Counted from the stretch's first letter, positions 8,454-16,391 are shown. The stretch: DNA of 64,000 nucleotides from Prochlorococcus marinus XMU1419 (GCF_017695955.1 NZ_JAAORO010000002.1:124001-188000); one strand, 5' to 3'. Translations and numbers: made by a program. The notes: generated from the letters alone by a model not told the origin.

Positions 8454-9107
8454 TTAAGGCTTTTTACATATAAATTTCTTTTTTCTTTTGGGATAAAGAG
8501 TGCGACATAAATAACATTTTGTTCCATCACAGCCTCTTGCTGTGCAATATTCTCTGCCATAAAAGATTATTTGCAAATGTAAGGTATTCCAATCATTAAC
8601 AGGAAATATTTTTTTTAGGTCTTTTTCTGTTTGAACTACACTATCTCCATTTGATAGACCCCATCTTTGTGCCAACCTGTGTATGTGAGTATCTACTGGG
8701 AATGAGGGAATTTTAAACACTTGTGACATCACAACTGATGCTGTTTTATGACCTACTCCGGGAAGAGATTCAAGCTTCTCAAAAGAATCTGGGACTTCAC
8801 CTTTATGCTTCTCAATCAACAGTTTAGATAGGTTATAGATGTTCTTTGATTTTTGGTTAGATAGACCTAAAAATTTAATGTATTCGTATATGCCATTAAT
8901 ACCTAGCTTCACCATTTTTTCTGGATTATCTGCAACCTTAAATAAGCTTTTTGTTAATTCATTAACTTTCTTATCTGTTGATTGAGCACTTAAAACTACT
9001 GCGATGAGAAGTGTATATGCATTTACATGATCAAGAGGTATTGGAGGCGATGGATAAAGCTTTTTGAGTTCCTTGCGTATTATTTCTGCTCTTTCAGACT
9101 TTTTCAT
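8454..9107 (-). CDS. nth: Endonuclease III (base-excision repair)
   Basis: A 217-residue DNA glycosylase/AP lyase that removes oxidised pyrimidines. The helix-hairpin-helix LPGVGHKTA is at about 115-123 with the catalytic Lys K121, and the catalytic Asp D139 lies in FPVDTHIHRLA. The C-terminal Fe-S region has cysteines at 188, 193, 198, 201 and 214. This is not the C-x6-C-x2-C-x5-C spacing of the E. coli enzyme, so which four bind the 4Fe-4S cluster, if one is bound, is unclear. Length fits the family. Confidence 0.95.
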   Translation of the reverse strand: MKKSERAEIIRKELKKLYPSPPIPLDHVNAYTLLIAVVLSAQSTDKKVNELTKSLFKVADNPEKMVKLGINGIYEYIKFLGLSNQKSKNIYNLSKLLIEKHKGEVPDSFEKLESLPGVGHKTASVVMSQVFKIPSFPVDTHIHRLAQRWGLSNGDSVVQTEKDLKKIFPVNDWNTLHLQIIFYGREYCTARGCDGTKCYLCRTLYPKRKKKFICKKP

Positions 9108-9202
9108 TAAATTTAAAAATTAAATGGTGTATAAAATTATACAAGCGATATTTTTGGTTAATATTTTCTGCTAATTTAATATATTTAAAGAAGAAGAGTT
9201 TT

Positions 9203-10261
9203 GTGAAAAATGATGCATTAATAATTGATGATCTGCATCATAAATATGATAAGCGAGAAAATTCAAATTGGATATTAAATAAAATCAACTTGAGAATTGA
9301 AAATGGCAAACTATTAGGTTTGCTTGGACCTTCTGGTTGCGGAAAAACTACTCTTTTGAGATTAATTGCAGGCTTCGAATATCCCTCTAAAGGAAGAATT
9401 TCTCTAAATAATATCGAAATTTCAAGTAGGAAAAAAATTCTTAGCCCTGAGAGAAGAAACATTGGGATGGTTTTTCAAGATTATGCACTTTTCCCTCACT
9501 TAACCGTTATGGAAAATGTCATGTTTGGTTTGAAAAACAAAAAAGATAAATCTAGAGTTAACTATTTATTAAATATGGTTGGTCTTGATAGTTTTATTGA
9601 GAGGTACCCACATGAATTATCTGGAGGCCAAAAACAAAGACTTGCAATAGCGAGGGCTCTTGCTCCAGATACAAATTTTATTTTATTAGATGAGCCATTT
9701 TGTAGTCTTGATATGCATGTCAAACTTAAATTGAGAAGTGAATTGCCAAATATTCTAAGAGGTTGCAATGCAAGCGGATTGATGGTTACTCACGATCCTC
9801 AAGAAGCTATGTCTATTTGCGATAAAGTTGCAGTTATGAATGATGGTAAAATCCATCAAATTGATACCCCAATTAACCTACTAAATAATCCCAAAACTAT
9901 ATTCGTAAGTAGTTTTATCTTAGGAAATAATATTATTAATCTTAAAAAAACTGGAAATTCATTTATGTCTTGTTTAGGTGAAATAAATAGTTCAGGGTTA
10001 TTTAATAATGCAAATATCAAAATAATGTCAATTTCGCCTAAATTTATTTCAATAAAAAAATCAAGATATGGCAATGCAAATGTAATATCTAAAGAATTTT
10101 TTGGCGAATATCTTATCTATAAAGTATCTATTAATGACAGCATTTTGAGGGTTAGAACTAATATTAATAATCTTCTGAATAACGGAGATAAATGTTCTCT
10201 TTCTATAAGTAAAAATAGTTACTATTTTTTATATCCTGGTGCTTATAAGGTGTATTTATAA
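9203..10261 (+). CDS. Fe(III)-type ABC transporter ATPase (FutC-like)
   Basis: A 352-residue ABC ATPase with Walker A GPSGCGKT (42-49), the signature LSGGQ (139-143), Walker B FILLDEP (159-165) and a C-terminal regulatory region of about 110 residues. This layout matches the iron, polyamine and sulphate importer subfamily. The neighbours, a ferritin and Fur-box-like sites, suggest ferric iron as the substrate, so it may be FutC, working with a permease and binding protein encoded elsewhere. The start is the GTG at 9203, preceded by an AAGAAGA purine run. I see no Fur box directly upstream of this gene. Confidence 0.8.
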   Translation: MKNDALIIDDLHHKYDKRENSNWILNKINLRIENGKLLGLLGPSGCGKTTLLRLIAGFEYPSKGRISLNNIEISSRKKILSPERRNIGMVFQDYALFPHLTVMENVMFGLKNKKDKSRVNYLLNMVGLDSFIERYPHELSGGQKQRLAIARALAPDTNFILLDEPFCSLDMHVKLKLRSELPNILRGCNASGLMVTHDPQEAMSICDKVAVMNDGKIHQIDTPINLLNNPKTIFVSSFILGNNIINLKKTGNSFMSCLGEINSSGLFNNANIKIMSISPKFISIKKSRYGNANVISKEFFGEYLIYKVSINDSILRVRTNINNLLNNGDKCSLSISKNSYYFLYPGAYKVYL

Positions 10262-10401
10262 ACTTTAATTATAGGCAATTACACTTCCCCCCCTTCCAAT
10301 TTGAGCATTTTTTCTTTTTACATTTCTTTTTTTTACTTAAATATATTTTATTAGTTAATAGCAGCTCATAAAAACCGTACTCTAAATTCATTTATAGTAT
10401 T

Positions 10402-10420
10402 GAGATTGATTTTCATTATC
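10402..10420. promoter_or_regulatory. Candidate Fur box upstream of ferritin
   Basis: The 19-mer GAGATTGATTTTCATTATC matches 15 of 19 positions of the E. coli Fur consensus GATAATGATAATCATTATC, with a perfect right half (TCATTATC). It lies 85 bp upstream of the ferritin ATG in a 243-bp intergenic gap that otherwise holds only AT-rich sequence and a C-run. Control by Fur is an inference from the motif and its position. Confidence 0.6.
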
Positions 10421-10504
10421 ATATTATTTTTTTTAATTTAAAGGATTAATTAATTACTAATTTATACAAAATGTTGTATTATTTATATAGTTTCTTTTTG
10501 AGTA

Positions 10505-11059
10505 ATGAACGAAAATAATTTAAAAACAAGGAAATTAATTAATTTTGGTCCATCTGGAAGAGCAATCGCACAACCAATGGACAATAGTTTGTTGGATAAT
10601 ATTTTTGAGCATCTTACAATGGAAAGATATGCAAATGTGCAATATTTTTCTATTTACCTCTGGTTTCAAGAGCGGGATTTAAATGGTTTTGCCTCACATT
10701 TTTTAAGTGAATCACAAGGTGAAATGGAGCACGCTCAAAAATTTGCAGATTACCTAATTGCTAGAGGACAAAGCGTAAAATTAGATGAACTCCCTGCACC
10801 AGTCCAAGCATGGGATTCAATTGAGGATTTAATTTCTTATTCTTTCAATATGGAAGCTGATTTAACTGCATCTCTACAACAACTTTATGCTATTTCAGAA
10901 AGAATTTCAGATACAAGAACCAACGTTTTTTTAGATCCAATTGTTGAGGCTCAAACTAAATCAGAAGATGAATTTGCAAATATACTTGGTAAAGTTAAGT
11001 TTGCATCTAATCAACCTTCCGCAATCTTATTGATAGATAGTGATTTAAAGAAAAAATAA
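10505..11059 (+). CDS. Ferritin
   Basis: A 184-residue ferritin that should form a 24-subunit iron-storage cage. The ferroxidase ligands are recognisable: E40 (FEHLTMERYANVQY), E73 and H76 (QGEMEHAQ), a Glu in SFNMEADLT, and the AQTKSEDEF segment that supplies the later Gln/Glu. The first 25 residues form an extra N-terminal tail. In iron-poor open ocean, ferritin buffers iron for photosystem I and other metalloproteins. A Fur-box-like site lies upstream, and the gene's 3' end overlaps the convergent hypothetical gene by 15 bp. Confidence 0.93.
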   Translation: MNENNLKTRKLINFGPSGRAIAQPMDNSLLDNIFEHLTMERYANVQYFSIYLWFQERDLNGFASHFLSESQGEMEHAQKFADYLIARGQSVKLDELPAPVQAWDSIEDLISYSFNMEADLTASLQQLYAISERISDTRTNVFLDPIVEAQTKSEDEFANILGKVKFASNQPSAILLIDSDLKKK

Positions 11060-11335
11060 ATTACTTTCAAATTTATTTTCATTCAATGCCCTTTTCGTTA
11101 TTTCAACAAGTAAATTAGAAAAGTTTAATTTATCATTGGTTTTTTTATTTAAGAGATGAGCTATTTTAGAAATCTCTTTTACTCTTTTAAAAATATTTTT
11201 GTTTTCAGAAATTAATCTTTCTTTTAATGCTTTATTATGAGTATCCTTGAAGGATTTCCTTATGTTTCTTAGTCTATTATTTAATACATCAACTTCAATT
11301 AACAAGTTGTTCGTTATTGATTGAGATTCATTCAT
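11045..11335 (-). CDS. Hypothetical helical protein downstream of the Crp/Fnr gene
   Basis: A 96-residue, strongly charged and probably all-helical protein (coiled-coil-like pattern RNIRKSFKDTHNKALKERLI and NIFKRVKEISKIAHLL). I use the ATG at 11333-11335. A longer frame to 11377 would overlap the regulator gene and add a hydrophobic run that looks like read-through of the regulator's C-terminus. It lies 4 bp after the Crp/Fnr gene on the same strand, so the two form an operon, and its end overlaps ferritin's. Function unknown; context suggests iron response. Confidence 0.6.
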   Translation of the reverse strand: MNESQSITNNLLIEVDVLNNRLRNIRKSFKDTHNKALKERLISENKNIFKRVKEISKIAHLLNKKTNDKLNFSNLLVEITKRALNENKFESNLFFL

Positions 11336-11339
11336 GTTT

Positions 11340-11927
11340 TTATAGTAGTGATGTTTCAATAAAAGAAGGGGCAACACTTACAGTTTGTGTGCCAATTGGT
11401 GATATTAATAACTCAGCTGATCTTAATTTTGAAATTAATCTTGTTGATGTTACACGTGTTGAGCCAATTAATTCACCTATCCTTTCATGAGTTAGCCTAA
11501 AAGGTAGTTCACACCAATTACCACATCTTCTTCCTAACCGATTTACTAATATTGAAAATAAAGCTTGCAATCTTTGTTCCGCATTTCCTAGATGTCTGAT
11601 TTTAAGGAGTTGCAAAGTCCACTCATTTACTGCATCGAAGCCAATATTATCATCAATATTTGTATTGCTATGAAAAGATAAATCTGTAAGTGCTTCAACA
11701 CAGACACCTTCACTACACAAAAGGTCCGTTCTTAATTGGTCACCTGATTGTAAAAACGCAAGTGTCATCCCTTCAGTTTCTTCGCAAGGGCAATAAACTC
11801 TAGCTATTCCACTTTCAACTTCTAAGCATGTGCCTTTTGGTCTAGATGCAGGGTCAATTAAAACGGATTGCCCAGTTACTACCCTTACTGTTTTAGAAGG
11901 ATATTCTCCATAACCGTGGAAATTCAT
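11340..11927 (-). CDS. Cysteine-rich Crp/Fnr family transcription regulator
   Basis: A 195-residue regulator. The C-terminal helix-turn-helix (LTHERIGELIGSTRVTSTRLISKL, about 145-168) is clearly Crp type. The N-terminal effector domain is short and lacks a recognisable cyclic-nucleotide pocket. Seven cysteines occur at 34, 46, 48, 71, 76, 135 and 139, mostly as close pairs (CPC, CSEGVC, CGNWC). I use the ATG at 11925-11927. A longer TTG start at 11960 would place the coding sequence inside a Fur-box match and is unlikely. It faces away from the zinc-ribbon gene and is next to ferritin. Confidence 0.88.
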   Translation of the reverse strand: MNFHGYGEYPSKTVRVVTGQSVLIDPASRPKGTCLEVESGIARVYCPCEETEGMTLAFLQSGDQLRTDLLCSEGVCVEALTDLSFHSNTNIDDNIGFDAVNEWTLQLLKIRHLGNAEQRLQALFSILVNRLGRRCGNWCELPFRLTHERIGELIGSTRVTSTRLISKLRSAELLISPIGTQTVSVAPSFIETSLL

Positions 11928-11939
11928 TAAATTAAATAT

Positions 11940-11958
11940 GATAATGAGAATTATTATC
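11940..11958. promoter_or_regulatory. Strong Fur-box match at the Crp/Fnr regulator promoter
   Basis: GATAATGAGAATTATTATC matches 17 of 19 positions of the E. coli Fur consensus, and it is a near-perfect inverted repeat. It ends 13 bp before the regulator's ATG, so a bound repressor would block its transcription start. This is the best regulatory-site match in the window. Confidence 0.75.
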
Positions 11959-11984
11959 AATTATGTATTACAAATAGTCTTATT

Positions 11985-12003
11985 GCAATAGATTCTCATT
12001 ATC
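11985..12003. promoter_or_regulatory. Second Fur-like site in the divergent region
   Basis: GCAATAGATTCTCATTATC matches 13 of 19 Fur-consensus positions, with a perfect right half TCATTATC. It lies 27 bp from the strong box and 81 bp upstream of the divergent zinc-ribbon gene, so the pair could control both directions. Weaker than the other two sites. Confidence 0.4.
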
Positions 12004-12083
12004 ATCATCTATACTGAAGCTTTTCTTTACATAATTTTTATGAATATAATTTAGATAGAGTTTCAAAAATTTTTTTATTTTAG

Positions 12084-12272
12084 ATGAGCGCAAATAAGGT
12101 TTGTTTTAATTGTGGAAGTTCTTCATTTGTGTCAGATCGATCATTAGGAGGTAAGATAGTTTGTTCTAAATGTGGTTCTTCTTCATTTAAAAATAGATCC
12201 TCTTCATTTTTAAAAGGGAAATACTTTATTTTTCTTGCTATTGGGATAGCTATTTTTATAATTATTCTTTAG
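12084..12272 (+). CDS. Small zinc-ribbon membrane protein
   Basis: A 62-residue protein with a CxxC-x16-CxxC zinc ribbon (C7, C10, C27, C30), a Ser-rich linker and one C-terminal membrane helix (about 47-62). The ribbon would face the cytoplasm or stroma side of the membrane. The two half-ribbons are near repeats (CFNCGSSSF and CSKCGSSSF). It is divergent from the Crp/Fnr regulator across a region with two Fur-like sites, and overlaps the convergent ABC ATPase gene by 11 bp. It could bind zinc or iron; function unknown. Confidence 0.7.
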   Translation: MSANKVCFNCGSSSFVSDRSLGGKIVCSKCGSSSFKNRSSSFLKGKYFIFLAIGIAIFIIIL

Positions 12273-13053
12273 GTAATCTTTTTATAGTCCAAAATTCATT
12301 TTCTTTAACTACCTCAAGATTAATTCCATATAACTTATTTAGATTTTTATTATTTATAACCTTATTTTGATTTCCCTCGGCAATTACCCTACCACTTTTT
12401 AGCATTATGACCCTATCGTAAATTGGAGTAATCATTGAAATATTATGGGTTACACATAATATTTTGGTGTTTAATTTTGATAATTCATTAATCTTATCAA
12501 TTACAAAAAACTTTGATTTATAATCTAAGTTTGCAGTTGGCTCATCTAAGATTAATATATCTGGTTTTTTGATTAAAGCTCTTGCAATAAGAGAAATTTG
12601 TTTTTCTCCATCTGATAAATATGAAAAATTTTTTTTTGATAAATATGATATATCCATATTTTTCATGATATTTTCCACCTCATGAAGATCTCTTTCAGAT
12701 TTATTTGGTATGTAACAATATCTTCCATATAGTCCACTTAAAATTAAGTCATAAACATGCAGATTTGGATTTATTCTATTTTTAATATCATTATTTACGG
12801 TACTTATTCTTTTTCTCAGTTCCCATAAATTTATAAGTTCACTGCCAAGTATTTTTAGTTTTGATTTTTTAGTTTTAACTGGGTATATGTTTCGATTAAT
12901 TACTTCAATTAAAGATGATTTACCTGAACCATTTGGTCCAATTAATATTACATTCTCTGAATACGATATTTTTAAATTTAAATCCTTAATTACTCTAAAA
13001 CCACCCTTAAAACAATTTATATTTTGTGCCTCAAACCAAAACTTACTAATCAC
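12262..13053 (-). CDS. ABC transporter ATPase (YlmA/ModF-like)
   Basis: A 263-residue soluble ABC ATPase with Walker A GPNGSGKS (39-46), signature-like YLSDGEKQ and Walker B ILILDEPTANLD. The sequence looks like the stand-alone COG1119 group (YlmA/ModF). No permease gene is adjacent; the only neighbour in the same transcript is a 33-residue membrane peptide. It starts at GTG (13051-13053), which overlaps the stop codon of that peptide by one base (TAGTG), pointing to translational coupling. Substrate unknown; the iron-rich context is suggestive only. Confidence 0.8.
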   Translation of the reverse strand: MISKFWFEAQNINCFKGGFRVIKDLNLKISYSENVILIGPNGSGKSSLIEVINRNIYPVKTKKSKLKILGSELINLWELRKRISTVNNDIKNRINPNLHVYDLILSGLYGRYCYIPNKSERDLHEVENIMKNMDISYLSKKNFSYLSDGEKQISLIARALIKKPDILILDEPTANLDYKSKFFVIDKINELSKLNTKILCVTHNISMITPIYDRVIMLKSGRVIAEGNQNKVINNKNLNKLYGINLEVVKENEFWTIKRLPKE

Positions 13054-13154
13054 TAAAACTTATTACTCCAAAATATAATCAATTGAACTGAGCTTAAAAT
13101 AAATATAAGAAGATAAAGCCAATTCAACCATGAAGGTCTATTTACTTTCTTCAT
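13053..13154 (-). CDS. 33-residue membrane peptide coupled to the ABC ATPase
   Basis: An ATG-started frame of 33 codons encodes a Lys/Arg-rich head (MKKVNRPSWLNW) and a single hydrophobic helix (LYLLIFILSSVQLIIFW). It fills the gap between the Rieske oxygenase and ABC ATPase genes, and its TAG overlaps the GTG start of the ATPase. That arrangement supports a real, translated gene. It may be a tiny membrane partner or a leader peptide. Confidence 0.45.
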   Translation of the reverse strand: MKKVNRPSWLNWLYLLIFILSSVQLIIFWSNKF

Positions 13155-13157
13155 AAA

Positions 13158-14480
13158 TTATATTATCAACAGAAAAAATATAAGTGGTGCCGCAAATCTT
13201 AAGAATGTTTTTCTAATAATATGTATATTATTTATAATTTCTAGTTTTTTTATCTCTGGAGGATATTTCAATATAACTTTGTCGTATACATCTAGATTTT
13301 GGGTCTTATTAAAAAGTTTCCATGGTTCATCTTTATCTTCAGACTTCTTATACCATTTCCAAAAATAATTTATTATTCTGTCTTCTCCCAATAATTTTAT
13401 TTCATCTTTACTTATAAATCCCATATTGTGATTATATGTTTGCGTTTTTAAAATCATATAATCCTCATCAAATATCTTATAAAAAATCTTTCTTTGAGTC
13501 TCTTTAAATAACATGAGATTATTAAGAAATTTATTTTTTAAAAATTTTCTGTAATGTCTTACTATTACTCTTGCTTTGTTATCTCCTAGTGGAATATGAT
13601 CTAAAACTTGTAAATATCTAGCTGCTGAAGGATCACCTTTATATATTAATATTCTTCCAGGTGGAATGTATTTTATCCTGATAAATTCTTTTGTAGGGTT
13701 GTTCTTGTAGTAATAAATACTTTCAATGAATTTAGGAGTAACATTAATTTTTTGGTTAAAACTAACTAGTACGTTTTTATTAACATCTTTATCAGGGATT
13801 GTATCGCCGTGAACCCAAAAAAGATGAAGGATATCTAAGTGATTTTCAATTATCCTTGACCAATCACATTTAAAGTCAACTAATACCTCTTCAGATACAT
13901 AATCCTTATCTGAAAAACCATTATCTGATAAATCGTAGTTACTTATAGGTGAATCTTCATTTATATTATTTAAATCTATGTCAGATTTTTTAGAAAAATG
14001 TACAAAAATATATCCATTTCTTTCTAAAGCTTTGTATTGAGATAAGTGAATTCTTTTGGCGTAGTTATCGTAGTTATTATCAACAATGTGACTACATGTT
14101 ATTCTGTCAAGATTTTGACAACTTCCAACAGACGAAAATTTAGCTCCATGATATGGACAGGTTATTACTCCATCTGATAATGATCCTCCAAGAAAGGAAG
14201 CCCCCCTATGTGGACAAATATTTTTTATACATCTAACATCCTCATTCTCATCTTTATAAAGAAGTAGAGGCTCATCATATAATGAAAAATAATAAAGCTT
14301 ATTTTTTTTTAGTTCTTGTGAAGGACAAATTGCATACCAACCAAATAAACCTATTTTTAATTCATTTTGATTTTCTCTAATATCAAACGAGTCAATTTTT
14401 ACTACCGTTCCTTTTTTAAATGGCTTAAGAACGGTATTAAAGTCTTTTGATTTAAAAAAATTAATTTGTCTGTTTTCCAT
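13158..14480 (-). CDS. Rieske non-haem iron oxygenase (pheophorbide a oxygenase-like)
   Basis: A 440-residue oxygenase. The Rieske 2Fe-2S ligands are C89-P-H91 and C108-x2-H111. The mononuclear iron site shows N213-x2-D216-x2-H219-x4-H224 (ENHLDILHLFWVHGD). A hydrophobic C-terminus (FAAPLIFFLLII) probably anchors it in the membrane. The architecture matches the PaO/LLS1/Tic55 group found in plants and cyanobacteria, whose members oxidise chlorophyll breakdown products and other tetrapyrroles. The substrate here is not known. It is followed 3 bp later by the 33-residue peptide and the ABC ATPase, so a common transcript is likely. Confidence 0.88.
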   Translation of the reverse strand: MENRQINFFKSKDFNTVLKPFKKGTVVKIDSFDIRENQNELKIGLFGWYAICPSQELKKNKLYYFSLYDEPLLLYKDENEDVRCIKNICPHRGASFLGGSLSDGVITCPYHGAKFSSVGSCQNLDRITCSHIVDNNYDNYAKRIHLSQYKALERNGYIFVHFSKKSDIDLNNINEDSPISNYDLSDNGFSDKDYVSEEVLVDFKCDWSRIIENHLDILHLFWVHGDTIPDKDVNKNVLVSFNQKINVTPKFIESIYYYKNNPTKEFIRIKYIPPGRILIYKGDPSAARYLQVLDHIPLGDNKARVIVRHYRKFLKNKFLNNLMLFKETQRKIFYKIFDEDYMILKTQTYNHNMGFISKDEIKLLGEDRIINYFWKWYKKSEDKDEPWKLFNKTQNLDVYDKVILKYPPEIKKLEIINNIHIIRKTFLRFAAPLIFFLLII

Positions 14481-14637
14481 AAATTAATTTCTTTTTTAAT
14501 TGACTGTTTATCTTTCGGAACTATAACTCAAGTAAATAATCAATTTCTTATAAAAAGAAAATTCTCTATTATTTGTAGCAATAATTATGTAGTTCTTGAA
14601 AAATATTGAGTCTCTAATGTATTTATGTATCTTTATT

Positions 14638-14832
14638 TCATGTTTTTTGTATCTTTTGTGATTCTTTCAAATTTTTTATGTAATCAATAGCATCATCAAT
14701 ATTTTTGTGGAAGTTGCACTGGCCCAAATAACAACCTATAAATCTCAGGAATTTTCTCTTGCCACCACTAATTTCATACTTATGTATTGTTCCGCCATCT
14801 ATAGGAGCATAAATAAGTTCTGGTAATGCCAT
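14638..14832 (-). CDS. Small conserved hypothetical protein
   Basis: A 64-residue soluble protein with an N-terminal half rich in beta-type residues (IYAPIDGGTIHKYEISGG) and a helical tail. Two Cys occur close together (CYLGQC). No family recognised. It is isolated, with about 155 bp to the Rieske gene and a 377-bp gap on the other side that holds one possible micro-ORF. Confidence 0.55.
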   Translation of the reverse strand: MALPELIYAPIDGGTIHKYEISGGKRKFLRFIGCYLGQCNFHKNIDDAIDYIKNLKESQKIQKT

Positions 14833-15002
14833 ATTTATTAATTTTGTATTAAATGGTTAATAAAACAATAATTCATGTTCTAATACATTTCCATATCTAA
14901 ATCCATATATTTAATAATTAATTTACTTATCTTTGGATAATTATTTATTGAATACCTAAGTGTTATTTGTTATTTATTAAATATTGATATGGATTTTTAA
15001 TT

Positions 15003-15098
15003 ATGCCAAAAGCATTAAGGCGTTTTTTTAAAAAAATACCCAAAAAAATTCAAACTATTAAATACTCATTAAGAGAATTTTTATCTTCCAAAATATGA
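15003..15098 (+). CDS. Possible 31-residue basic peptide
   Basis: An ATG frame of 31 codons encodes MPKALRRFFKKIPKKIQTIK and a short tail: a very basic, amphipathic helix with no membrane span. It lies in the 377-bp gap between 14833 and 15209, which otherwise shows only AT-rich DNA. There is no clear ribosome-binding site. Could be a real small protein or chance. Confidence 0.3.
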   Translation: MPKALRRFFKKIPKKIQTIKYSLREFLSSKI

Positions 15099-15209
15099 AA
15101 TATTTTTTATGTTTAATAAATTTTTAATTTCTATATTTTTAATAAATAATAAAATAAGTCAGTAATGTTAAATTCTAATATATATTAAACTAGCAAATTA
15201 AGAAATATT

Positions 15210-15551
15210 ATGATCAAAAGAATTTTCACAATATTCTTTTTAACTCTAATTCTTCTGTTTAGTAGTCCGGTTTACTCATTAGATACTTCATCTAAAACTC
15301 TTGAAAAGTATACTAAAAAGATTTCTAATAAGTTCACAAGAACTTATTGCAATACAACTAAATTCGGTATTTCTTATGAAGGAGCTTTGTCATTTGCTAT
15401 TGGAGAGACTAATAAGGAATTTAAAAATAATAAACTTAATAGGTTGATAGATTATTCTCTACTTAAAAATTCAATAGTTAATGATTTAGAAAATAATTGT
15501 CAGATTTATGATTTTAATGTTAGTAATTTAGAAAATTTAAAATTATTCTAG
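15210..15551 (+). CDS. Small exported hypothetical protein
   Basis: A 113-residue protein with a clear signal peptide (IFTIFFLTLILLFSSPVYS, cleavage near residue 24) and a mature domain of about 90 residues with two Cys (YCNTTKFGISYE and NNCQIYDFN) that could form a disulphide. No family recognised. It stands alone among other short genes of unknown role and is probably periplasmic or lumenal. Confidence 0.6.
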   Translation: MIKRIFTIFFLTLILLFSSPVYSLDTSSKTLEKYTKKISNKFTRTYCNTTKFGISYEGALSFAIGETNKEFKNNKLNRLIDYSLLKNSIVNDLENNCQIYDFNVSNLENLKLF

Positions 15552-15572
15552 AAGAATATAATTTGTTAAAGT

Positions 15573-15755
15573 CTATTTCTTACCTATCCAATCATTGGGT
15601 TTCTCCATCATCCATTCGAAAACTCCCTTAGCATCAAGGTTTTTTGAGGCATAAATAAACAAAATTGGAAATATTAAAATTACTGCTCCAATTATTACTA
15701 ACTCTATTTTACCAATTCCCATCTCAGTAAATGTTAAGGCAAAACAATTAATCAT
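15573..15755 (-). CDS. Small single-helix membrane protein
   Basis: A 60-residue protein with one strong membrane helix (IELVIIGAVILIFPILFIYAS) and a short soluble tail (DAKGVFEWMMEKPNDWIGKK) with three Trp/Phe residues. An internal Met at position 12 is an alternative start closer to the helix. Convergent to the exported protein gene. It resembles the small subunits common in thylakoid complexes, but I cannot name it. Confidence 0.55.
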   Translation of the reverse strand: MINCFALTFTEMGIGKIELVIIGAVILIFPILFIYASKNLDAKGVFEWMMEKPNDWIGKK

Positions 15756-15929
15756 TACGTATATTTAATCAAAGTTTAGTTGTACTTAATTTACAAAAAA
15801 ACTTCTTATTCTTTAACTTTTTTATAAAAAATCTTAATTTTTTATATCGAAATATATTTGTATAAAGTACCTATTTTTTTTAAGTAAGTTATTTAATAAT
15901 TTTAATAATATGCTTTGTATTTGATAGTT

Positions 15930-16073
15930 ATGAATCATGAAATTATTATTTTCACACCTATTTTTGGAATATTAATTGGATTTATAGTTTTTACATTTTT
16001 TAAAAAAAGAAAGAGATCAGCTAAAAATATTTATAAATTAATAGATGATTTAGAAAAAAAATACATTTATTAA
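15930..16073 (+). CDS. 47-residue single-helix membrane protein
   Basis: An ATG frame of 47 codons with an N-terminal membrane helix (IIIFTPIFGILIGFIVFTFF), followed by a basic patch (KKRKRS) and a charged helical tail. The helix followed by positive residues predicts the C-terminus on the cytoplasmic side. It lies in the gap between two minus-strand genes. No family recognised. Confidence 0.45.
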   Translation: MNHEIIIFTPIFGILIGFIVFTFFKKRKRSAKNIYKLIDDLEKKYIY

Positions 16074-16094
16074 TCTTTTATGAAAGAAAAAAAA

Positions 16095-16391
16095 TTAATC
16101 AAATTCTATACCAACTTCTTCCTTTAAATCTCTTTCCAAATCTGGAAGATGCGGTTCGACCCAATGATCTTTGTTATCAATACCAGCTGCATTTACATAA
16201 TTCATTATGTGTTGATCTACTTGCTTATAAAGATCATGCAAATTTAAATCCATACGAATATCATGAGCAATTTCAGAGACTTGTTTTTCAGTTAAACAAT
16301 GATCTGGATGAAGTAAATCACAGCATGGAATTCTCTTCTCAATCAATTCATTAAGATTGATTTTAATTTCGTAATCTTGATGGACAGTCAT
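16095..16391 (-). CDS. Small conserved hypothetical protein (Cys/His/Asp-rich)
   Basis: A 98-residue acidic soluble protein. Its N-terminal part holds IPCCDLLHPDHC, three Cys and two His within 12 residues, which could bind a metal. The C-terminal half is helical and ends in many acidic residues. No known family. It begins 92 bp from the end of the 51-residue membrane protein gene on the same strand. Confidence 0.6.
   Translation of the reverse strand: MTVHQDYEIKINLNELIEKRIPCCDLLHPDHCLTEKQVSEIAHDIRMDLNLHDLYKQVDQHIMNYVNAAGIDNKDHWVEPHLPDLERDLKEEVGIEFD

Noticed and set aside
10262-10504. A small RNA or riboswitch in the gap before ferritin
   Set aside because: A C-run and AT-rich DNA are present, but no convincing stem-loop or known RNA motif; only the Fur-like site is supported.
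11336-11377. An upstream start for the 96-residue helical protein
   Set aside because: It would overlap the regulator gene by 38 bp; the ATG at 11335 lies 4 bp after the regulator's stop and fits an operon.
11928-11960. A TTG start that would extend the Crp/Fnr regulator by 11 residues
   Set aside because: The extension is encoded by the Fur-box palindrome, and the first ATG at 11927 gives a sensible N-terminus.
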